Below are positions 1 through 4,523 of a DNA stretch of 5,775 bases, piece by piece (within the stretch, counting starts at the first letter, position 1; each line of letters starts with the position of its first letter). Location of the stretch: the NCBI GenBank assembly GCA_021809225.1, contig JAKBAL010000158.1, forward strand, positions 1 through 5,775, in the 5' to 3' direction. The translations under genes and the position numbers were made by a program. Source of the stretch: Pseudomonadota bacterium (GTDB taxonomy: Bacteria > Pseudomonadota > Alphaproteobacteria > UBA9655). Under the pieces are notes generated by a model. It was not told the origin of the DNA and did no database searches. It saw only the letters and a program-made list of their open reading frames with translations.

Positions 1-558
1 AACAAAAGCTTCACCAATCATTAACTTTGCCATGTCATTCTTCGCTCCAGTAATAAGGTGCTTTTTATAAGCATTGACATTTTCGTATACAATAGGGAGA
101 ATCACAGCACGAGCAATAATTATGATTTTATCATGTTGCTCCTGTGGTGTTAAAAGCCTTAATTTATCTTGATCTTGCTCGTCTAGCCGTATTCCTGCCT
201 TTAACAAAGCTTCTCCTACTCCTTCAAAGCTATTCTTACAACCTAACAATTCAGGGTCTTTTCCCATTTTTAGGTAGTTGATAATAGACTTATTCAGCAT
301 AGGAGTATATTCCTCATATTGAAATCCTAATTTAAATCCTGCCCATTCATTAAGCTTTGCATTTTCAAATGTATTAACATACGTCTCAAGAGTTTCTAGG
401 ACTATAGAACGCACAACATGCCGTGCTTCACGCATAGCAACTTCAGCAGGATCCTTAAAACGAAAGACTCTAAGCTCATCACCAGCTTCTTCCTCCTCCA
501 TTCCCTGCACATGTCCAACACTTAAGCATAAAGCAATCGCTATCCAAAAGATTCTCAT
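1..558 (-). CDS. Secreted repeat-family protein of unknown function (3' part outside window)
   Basis: This open frame has no stop from the ATG at 558 to the window edge, so 186 N-terminal residues are visible and the C-terminus is missing. Residues 1-19 look like a signal peptide (MR, then the hydrophobic run IFWIAIALCLSV, then VQG) with likely cleavage before the acidic MEEEEAGDE. After it come an ARHVVRSIV helix (about 45-53) and a repeat core at 92-138 with LGC at 105-107, SF at 110-111, AGI at 121-123 and LDE at 125-127. At about 144-186 a second unit begins (ARAVILPIVYENVNA). The protein is clearly paralogous to the gene at 1178-2035: same signal-peptide style, same repeat, same TTTGATGAGAA start context. 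A GGGGA Shine-Dalgarno lies 7 nt before the ATG. I recognise no catalytic motif and no named domain. An exported, possibly host-facing or periplasmic role is inferred from the signal peptide alone. Confidence 0.85.
   Translation of the reverse strand, partial: MRIFWIAIALCLSVGHVQGMEEEEAGDELRVFRFKDPAEVAMREARHVVRSIVLETLETYVNTFENAKLNEWAGFKLGFQYEEYTPMLNKSIINYLKMGKDPELLGCKNSFEGVGEALLKAGIRLDEQDQDKLRLLTPQEQHDKIIIIARAVILPIVYENVNAYKKHLITGAKNDMAKLMIGEAFV
145..285 (-). repeat. LGC/AGI/LDE protein repeat core, copy in the partial gene
   Basis: This stretch encodes residues 92-138, beginning IINYLKMGKDPELLGC and ending LRLLTPQE. It aligns with both cores of the downstream paralogue (1547-1687 and 1232-1369). 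Residues shared by all three copies are the II pair, L, K, LGC, SF, V, AL, AGI, LDE, LT and a final E. A second copy in this gene should follow beyond the left edge, since its leading helix is already visible. Confidence 0.8.
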
Positions 559-593
559 CAAAGCATCCCCGCAATAAGTAACTCTTAATCTTT

Positions 594-623
594 ATCGTAG
601 CAAAAAGAACGTAACGATTGCAA
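594..623 (-). promoter_or_regulatory. Candidate sigma-70 promoter for the partial secreted-protein gene
   Basis: On the minus strand, TTGCAA (618-623) is a -35-like hexamer. It is followed after 18 nt by TACGAT (594-599), which matches four of six consensus -10 positions. TGC directly before that hexamer makes it an extended -10. The -10 lies 35 nt upstream of the ATG at 558. In AT-rich DNA such matches arise by chance, so this is a candidate only. Confidence 0.4.
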
Positions 624-697
624 GTAAGATTGAATTCGATTGTTCTGAAAGAATATTCATGATTGAGACTACTCTCTTCAATCAACCCTTAGTTTAC

Positions 698-747
698 GTT
701 AGCCAGCCTAACCAATCTCTGGTTTTTGGAAAAAGAGTTTAACCAGA
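698..747. repeat. Cluster of three overlapping short inverted repeats
   Basis: The 201-bp gap between the partial gene and the 93-residue gene contains GTTAG/CTAAC (698-702 with 708-712), AACCA/TGGTT (710-714 with 720-724) and TCTGGTT/AACCAGA (718-724 with 741-747). Neighbouring pairs share bases, so the stems cannot all form together. The position, just after the stop codon at 760 of the upstream gene, would suit a terminator or attenuator. No U-run follows any stem on the minus strand, so it is not a standard intrinsic terminator. No gene was seen in this gap. Confidence 0.35.
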
Positions 748-759
748 CTTAGCTTTCTT

Positions 760-1041
760 TTAAGTGGAGGACTTTTCACTGACTTCTTTGAGTGATTCTT
801 GCGTTACCGGTAAGTTCTTCCATCGAACTGTCGGAAACTTATGCTGCCTTAAGAGATAAGCTTTTTCCTTGCCAATGGGCTTTGCACCAGAGGACACTGT
901 CTTTTGAGTTTCAGAAGAAGGTTTTATGGGTTGCCCCGATTTTTTTTCTAACTCTTCTTTTTCCAAGGCATAAGCACCATAGGAGAACAGCATCACTCCA
1001 GAGGCCAATAGAGCTAACCTTATTTTCTTTAACATATTCAT
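760..1041 (-). CDS. Small exported hypothetical protein (93 aa)
   Basis: I do not recognise this gene. It encodes a basic N-terminus (MNMLKKIRL), a hydrophobic stretch (ALLASGVMLFSYG) and AYA before LEKEELEKK, a textbook signal peptide with cleavage after about residue 25. The mature part is about 68 residues, hydrophilic, rich in Lys, Glu, Ser, Gln and Pro, and ends in SEKSST. No cysteine or repeat unit links it to its two neighbours. The frame is open back to an ATG at 1071, but that would put ten extra residues before the basic-hydrophobic signal. The ATG at 1041 has GGTGA 5 nt upstream and is preferred; an ATG at 1035 is also possible. The gene lies between the two paralogous repeat-protein genes on the same strand, with gaps of 201 and 136 bp, so separate transcription is likely. 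Signal peptide plus position support a real gene. Confidence 0.65.
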   Translation of the reverse strand: MNMLKKIRLALLASGVMLFSYGAYALEKEELEKKSGQPIKPSSETQKTVSSGAKPIGKEKAYLLRQHKFPTVRWKNLPVTQESLKEVSEKSST

Positions 1042-1098
1042 ACCATTCACCGTAATTTTTACAATATACAATAAAATTTATTATTAATAAATCACTTT

Positions 1099-1132
1099 TT
1101 TAATGTAAACTATGAAAATTTTCAACATTAAA
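1099..1132. repeat. Nested inverted repeat upstream of the 93-aa gene
   Basis: An 8-bp perfect inverted repeat, TTTAATGT (1099-1106) and ACATTAAA (1125-1132), encloses a perfect 12-bp palindrome TGAAAATTTTCA (1113-1124) that abuts the right arm. It lies in the 136-bp gap between the 285-residue gene and the 93-residue gene, 58-91 bp upstream of the latter's ATG. It could be an operator or a weak hairpin after the upstream gene. No U-run follows on the minus strand. AT-rich DNA makes chance dyads fairly common. Confidence 0.35.
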
Positions 1133-1177
1133 TTTGAGCAAATTATTAAACCAACAAGAAAAAATTCTCAAGATATT

Positions 1178-2035
1178 TCATCTTCCTTCAGTTTCTAATC
1201 CTATAAGCTCAAACTCATCCATAAGCTTTTCCTCTGCTGTTAAAAATTTTAGCTCATTTTTTTCATCTAAACCTATGCCTGCTTTTGTTAAAGCTTCTTT
1301 GACTCCCTTAAAACTGTCCTGACACCCCAGGTAATTAAGAGTTTTTTCCCCCCTCAAACAATTAATAATAGCTTCGTTTAATTCAATTACAGAGGACGGA
1401 TCAAATCTTTCACATTGAAAGTTATGAAAGGCTGCATAAAGACCAGAATCTTCCTTTGCATGGGCATTAACAAAGTCTAACACATTGCCTTGTACAATAG
1501 GGCGAACGACATCGCGAGTCATTTTCTTGATTTTTTCTTTGTTCTCACTTTCTGTTAAAATTTTTAGAGTGTGTGTTTCCTCATCTAGATATATTCCCGC
1601 ATTTTTTAAGGCTGCATCTACATCTTGAAAGCTATAATCACAACCGAGATATTCAGGGGCTTTAGTCGCTTTTAAGTATCTAATAATAATGTCATTTAAA
1701 GTTTTTTCGCCCTCCTTCTTCATAATAGTCTCTTGAAATGAAGTAAATCGTGACTTGATATCCTTTTTTCTCTCTTGAAGTGAAGCGAGTTCTGTTTTGA
1801 GGTTTTCTTTTTTCTTCTGCTGCATTTTGCATTTCTCAATGCGCACTTTAGTAGATTCAATATTTTTATCAATAGATTGAATGCGTATATTAATAAAATC
1901 TCCAGCATTTCTTTTAACAACTTGACGAGAAATATGACGCGCCTTTTGCAAAGCCTCTCCGGTCGCGTCTTCCTCCATTCCAACGGCACGTCCAAAACTA
2001 AAGAATAAAGCGAGTAGTATATATACTGTTCTCAT
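1178..2035 (-). CDS. Secreted two-repeat protein with coiled-coil insertion, unknown function (285 aa)
   Basis: I do not recognise this as a named family. The ATG at 2035 is preferred over the in-frame TTG just before it: AAAGGA lies 8 nt upstream (2044-2049), and the paralogue at 1-558 uses the equivalent ATG in the same TTTGATGAGAA context. Residues 1-19 form a signal peptide (MRTVYILLALFFSFGRAVG) before MEEDATGE. A helix around ARHISRQVV (32-40) opens unit one. Residues about 54-108 are a Lys/Glu/Gln-rich coiled coil. The two repeat cores are at about 117-163 and 223-268; the LGC motifs are at 130-132 and 236-238, exactly 106 residues apart. Unit two has no coiled coil. The protein ends shortly after the second core. 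The two LGC cysteines could form a disulfide outside the cytoplasm, but this is inference. Adjacent paralogy with 1-558 suggests local gene duplication. Confidence 0.85.
   Translation of the reverse strand: MRTVYILLALFFSFGRAVGMEEDATGEALQKARHISRQVVKRNAGDFINIRIQSIDKNIESTKVRIEKCKMQQKKKENLKTELASLQERKKDIKSRFTSFQETIMKKEGEKTLNDIIIRYLKATKAPEYLGCDYSFQDVDAALKNAGIYLDEETHTLKILTESENKEKIKKMTRDVVRPIVQGNVLDFVNAHAKEDSGLYAAFHNFQCERFDPSSVIELNEAIINCLRGEKTLNYLGCQDSFKGVKEALTKAGIGLDEKNELKFLTAEEKLMDEFELIGLETEGR
1232..1369 (-). repeat. LGC/AGI/LDE protein repeat core, second copy in the 285-aa protein
   Basis: This encodes residues 223-268, from IINCLRGEKTLNYLGC to LKFLTAEE. Against the first copy it keeps LGC, SF, V, AL, AGI, LDE and LT at a constant offset of 106 residues, with a one-residue gap after LDE. 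It closely precedes the protein's C-terminus. Confidence 0.8.
1547..1687 (-). repeat. LGC/AGI/LDE protein repeat core, first copy in the 285-aa protein
   Basis: This encodes residues 117-163, from IIRYLKATKAPEYLGC through ALKNAGIYLDEE to LKILTES. It follows the coiled-coil insertion. After it comes a TRDVVRPIVQGNVLDFVNA helix (about 173-191) that opens the second unit and matches the ARAVILPIVYENVNA segment of the partial gene. Confidence 0.8.
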
Positions 2036-2085
2036 CAAAACAGTCCTTTCAATAAAGCAGATCTTCTTTTAAAGAGTAGAAAAAA

Positions 2086-2091
2086 AGTATA
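2086..2091 (-). promoter_or_regulatory. Candidate -10 box for the 285-aa secreted protein gene
   Basis: TATACT on the minus strand matches five of six -10 consensus positions and lies 50 nt upstream of the ATG at 2035, a normal leader length. No good -35 hexamer sits 16-18 nt upstream; the equivalent position is a T-run. It overlaps a plus-strand TATAAT. Confidence 0.35.
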
Positions 2092-2093
2092 AT
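2088..2093 (+). promoter_or_regulatory. Candidate -10 box (perfect TATAAT) facing the symporter gene
   Basis: A perfect consensus TATAAT lies about 66 nt before the symporter start. The -35 position is only TCTTTT-like. It shares four bases with the minus-strand TATACT, so polymerases could not occupy both at once. Confidence 0.3.
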
Positions 2094-2106
2094 CAAAGCA
2101 AGCGAG

Positions 2107-2136
2107 TTGAAAAAATCCCACGACATCTCTTATTTT
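2107..2136 (+). promoter_or_regulatory. Candidate sigma-70 promoter of the symporter gene
   Basis: TTGAAA (2107-2112, five of six -35 positions) is followed after 18 nt by TATTTT (2131-2136, four of six -10 positions). This gives a leader of roughly 17 nt before the TTG start, which is short but workable. It is an alternative to the TATAAT at 2088. Confidence 0.3.
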
Positions 2137-2150
2137 CCTATTCCCCCGAA

Positions 2151-2156
2151 GAGGAG
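2151..2156 (+). promoter_or_regulatory. Ribosome binding site GAGGAG before a TTG start
   Basis: GAGGAG is the strongest Shine-Dalgarno match near the symporter start. Its GAGG part ends 5 nt before the TTG at 2160, which favours that start. The ATG at 2178 is too far from it and would have to use the weaker AAGAGA at 2165-2170. Confidence 0.5.
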
Positions 2157-2159
2157 AAT

Positions 2160-3413
2160 TTGTTAAGAGATATTCTTATGAACTCACTTTCTGCTCTTGT
2201 TTTTAACATCCTCAAACAAAGAAGTTTCCAGGTTTTTATTGCCTTAGCAATATACATCTTACTGGCAGAAAGTTTACCTCTCCTCGCTCATCCTTTTTTT
2301 TATACGGTAAGTTTACTGATTAAAGATGCTCTCATTTGGATGATGCCTCTAACGGTGGGTTTATTCATTGCCTTTGCTGTCCGCTCCTTTGAACGGAAAG
2401 CCCCTCTTTTTATCCTTACCATCCTTTTGTTTGAGGGATTTTCAAACTTCACAAGTGTATGGTATGCCTTTGGCTGCGCCTTCTGTGCCGCAGATCAACT
2501 TCCTTCCTTTGGCATTACAACTTTATCCAGTGATTTTACAGCCTTATGGCGATTACCATTCGACCGACCAAGTTGGTGGTCTGCCGAGAAAGGAGCCCTT
2601 GTCGGTCTTGTTCTGGGGTGCATCAATGCTTTCACCAAGCAACCTCTTCTCACTCAAACCATTGCTCAAGGGAAGGCAATTGTTGAATGGATACTCACCC
2701 ACGTTTTTGCCCGACTTATCCCTCTTTTTATTCTTGGATTTGCGGTGCAAATATACCAGACAAACTTACTCCATCATGTTTTGACTCACTACGCTCTTTT
2801 GGTTCTCTGGCTGGTATTTTTTCTTCTCATTTATCTTTTTGCCTTATTTTTCTTAGGGGCTGGATTTTCTCTCCGCAAAGCAGCAACACACATTAAAAAC
2901 CTTTTACCTGCAGGGGGAATTTCTCTTACTTCAGGATGTAGCCTCTCTACAATGCCCTGGACAATTGCAGGAACGGCGAAAAATCTTCGCCACCCCTCCT
3001 TAGCTCAAGCCATTATTCCAGCCACAACAAATATCCAACAAATTGGCGACTGTATTGCCAACGCTTTTTTATGTTTTCTCATTTATCGTCATTTTTATGG
3101 CCAGAATCCGGATTTTGTAACGTGGATCCACTTTAGTTTTATTTTTGTCTTAGCCCGTTTCGCAACAGCTGCTGTACTCGGAGGCGCCATCTTTATTATG
3201 CTTCCTATTTACGAAACTTATTTAAATTTTAATTCTGAAATGATTGCCATTATCTTAGCCCTTAACGTTTTTCTAGATCCACTTATTACGAGTTGTAATG
3301 TTGTTGCGAATGGAGCCCTGTGTCGAATTTTTGAACAAGTTTGGGATAAGCTTCAAGCTTTCTTGCCCCTCTCACCTCGAAATTCCAGTGAAGTTAAGGC
3401 TCTCGAAGGGTAA
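2160..3413 (+). CDS. Divergent dicarboxylate/amino acid:cation symporter (DAACS/SDF family) membrane protein
   Basis: A hydrophobic 417-residue inner-membrane protein, of normal family length. Family assignment rests on the C-terminal transport core. There is a re-entrant HP1-like loop at about 251-270 (SGCSLSTMPWTIAG), then TM7 with PATTNIQQIGD (287-297). An HP2-like stretch follows at 339-355 (VLGGAIFIMLPIYET), then TM8 with LDPLITSCNVVAN (372-384). These match, in order, the glutamate-transporter elements that bind substrate and sodium. Key residues differ. The NMDGT motif aligns with QQIGD. In TM8 the equivalents of GltPh D394, T398 and N401 are kept (D373, T377, N380), but R397 is Ile376 and D405 is Asn384. 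Loss of the arginine that holds a side-chain carboxylate argues against glutamate/aspartate and for a neutral substrate; this is inference. About 124 bp divergent from the secreted-protein gene and convergent with leucine dehydrogenase. TTG start chosen for its GAGGAG; ATG at 2178 is the alternative. Confidence 0.82.
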   Translation: MLRDILMNSLSALVFNILKQRSFQVFIALAIYILLAESLPLLAHPFFYTVSLLIKDALIWMMPLTVGLFIAFAVRSFERKAPLFILTILLFEGFSNFTSVWYAFGCAFCAADQLPSFGITTLSSDFTALWRLPFDRPSWWSAEKGALVGLVLGCINAFTKQPLLTQTIAQGKAIVEWILTHVFARLIPLFILGFAVQIYQTNLLHHVLTHYALLVLWLVFFLLIYLFALFFLGAGFSLRKAATHIKNLLPAGGISLTSGCSLSTMPWTIAGTAKNLRHPSLAQAIIPATTNIQQIGDCIANAFLCFLIYRHFYGQNPDFVTWIHFSFIFVLARFATAAVLGGAIFIMLPIYETYLNFNSEMIAIILALNVFLDPLITSCNVVANGALCRIFEQVWDKLQAFLPLSPRNSSEVKALEG

Positions 3414-3430
3414 GAAAGCTAGAAAAAACT

Positions 3431-4480
3431 CTATTTAAGCCGTTCTTCAGCAATTAAATCTGCCGCTTCACTTGTTGAAATTTGCAGTGTCTCTGCCCTC
3501 AGAAAAACATCAAGAAGAGTATCATGAATCCCCTCCACATGATGTCTAACTATTTCTGCATTATAATCGGGCCCTTCATAAGAAACATCTATAAGTCCTC
3601 CCGCGTTGACAACATAATCTGGAGCATAAAGAATTTTCATTTTGGCCAAAGTTTCGCCATGATCATGACGCTCAAGCTGGTTATTCGCGGATCCCGCAAT
3701 AATTTTGCATTTTAATTGTGGAATTGTTTTATCATTTAAAATAGCTCCTAGAGCACAAGGAGCGAATACATCTGCATCCACACTATAAATGTCATCCGGA
3801 GACACATACGTCGCATTAAGTTCCTGCGCAACTTTCTCCACGAGGTTGAGATCTATATCTGTGATGATCAACTTGGCCCCTACTTCTGCTAAAAGCTTAG
3901 CCAATGAATAACCCACATGACCAAGCCCCTGTATGGCAACCTTAGTTCCTTGCAAAGAGTTTCTTTTAAGACCATAGGTCACCGCAGCTCGAATGCTTTC
4001 ATACACTCCAATAGCAGTAAATGGAGAAGGGTCACCACTTCCATCCGGCAACCCCACAACATTGAACGTTGTTTCGTGAATAAAGGCCATATCCTCAACA
4101 GATGTTCCCACATCCTCACTCACAATATAACATCCCCTCAACCGTTTCATATAATAGCCATTAAGCTGCTCCACACAACGACCAAGAGCTCTAAAAAGCT
4201 CTGGTGTTTTATCACGGTGCGAGTCACCAATAATAACTGTTTTCCCCCCACCAAAGGGTAAGTTAGCCATAGCTGCTTTATAGGTCATGGCACGAGAAAG
4301 ACGCAATGCATCTGTAATGGCTTGTTGCTCATCAACATAGGGCCAAATTCGACACCCTCCTAACGCCGGTCCGCGTTTTGTACTATGAATAGCAATAATA
4401 GCTTTGAGTCCCGTTTTCTTATCATAAAAAAAGGTAACTTTCTCGTGATCGTCAAAATCTAAAGCAGAGAAAACAGACAC
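3431..4480 (-). CDS. ldh: Leucine dehydrogenase (Glu/Leu/Phe/Val dehydrogenase family)
   Basis: A cytoplasmic NAD-dependent enzyme that reversibly deaminates leucine, valine and isoleucine to the 2-oxo acid plus ammonia. With the GTG at 4480 as residue 1, the protein is 349 residues long and numbering falls on the Bacillus enzymes: GPALGGCR at 37-44, K68 (substrate carboxylate) and K80 (catalytic) in YKAAMANLPFGGGK. The Rossmann loop is GLGHVG (185-190), followed by ITDID, then SANNQL (264-269) and VVNAGGLI (290-297). The catalytic aspartate (D115 in Bacillus) is D123, because 8 residues (109-116, YYMKRLRG) are inserted after LNG. The frame is open to a TTG at 4492, but GGAGG ends 5 nt before the GTG and the MSVF..DFDDHE start fits the family. 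The MFS gene lies 43 bp upstream on the same strand, probably one operon. Leucine rather than phenylalanine or valine preference is from overall similarity. The symbol varies between databases (ldh, bcd, yqiT). Confidence 0.92.
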   Translation of the reverse strand: MSVFSALDFDDHEKVTFFYDKKTGLKAIIAIHSTKRGPALGGCRIWPYVDEQQAITDALRLSRAMTYKAAMANLPFGGGKTVIIGDSHRDKTPELFRALGRCVEQLNGYYMKRLRGCYIVSEDVGTSVEDMAFIHETTFNVVGLPDGSGDPSPFTAIGVYESIRAAVTYGLKRNSLQGTKVAIQGLGHVGYSLAKLLAEVGAKLIITDIDLNLVEKVAQELNATYVSPDDIYSVDADVFAPCALGAILNDKTIPQLKCKIIAGSANNQLERHDHGETLAKMKILYAPDYVVNAGGLIDVSYEGPDYNAEIVRHHVEGIHDTLLDVFLRAETLQISTSEAADLIAEERLK

Positions 4481-4485
4481 CTCAT

Positions 4486-4490
4486 CCTCC
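4486..4490 (-). promoter_or_regulatory. Ribosome binding site GGAGG deciding the GTG start of leucine dehydrogenase
   Basis: GGAGG on the minus strand ends 5 nt before the GTG at 4480. It overlaps the alternative TTG at 4492, which cannot use it. The 43-bp gap upstream is AT-only apart from this site and holds no GC-rich hairpin, so read-through from the MFS gene is expected. Confidence 0.7.
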
Positions 4491-4523
4491 AAAAAATTTT
4501 AATTTTTATTAAAAATAAATAAT

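Noticed and set aside
479..685. 68-residue minus-strand open frame overlapping the start of the partial secreted-protein gene
   Set aside because: It lies in another frame of a gene with clear signal peptide and paralogue support. The peptide has no signal, domain or credible RBS.
792..1055. 87-residue plus-strand frame antisense to the 93-residue exported protein
   Set aside because: The minus-strand frame has a proper signal peptide and RBS. The plus-strand reading shows nothing recognisable.
1134..1322. 62-residue plus-strand frame opposite the C-terminus of the 285-residue gene
   Set aside because: Ser/Phe-rich antisense reading of a Lys/Glu-rich coding strand. The sense frame has repeat evidence.
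1720..1995. 91-residue minus-strand frame inside the 285-residue gene
   Set aside because: It is a Lys/Leu-rich shadow of the coiled-coil coding region in an alternative frame.
2368..2896. Alternative-frame plus- and minus-strand frames within the symporter gene
   Set aside because: They overlap a clear full-length SDF-family protein and carry no domain of their own.
3411..3445. Possible bidirectional terminator between the convergent symporter and dehydrogenase genes
   Set aside because: Only 17 bp separate the stop codons. A T-run exists on the minus strand, but no stem longer than about 4 bp precedes it.
3917..4261. 114-residue plus-strand frame opposite leucine dehydrogenase
   Set aside because: Antisense shadow of a well-conserved enzyme. 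No motif and no supporting RBS.
4493..4523. AT-rich hairpin between the MFS and leucine dehydrogenase genes
   Set aside because: The stem is A/T only and would be very weak, so it is unlikely to terminate transcription.
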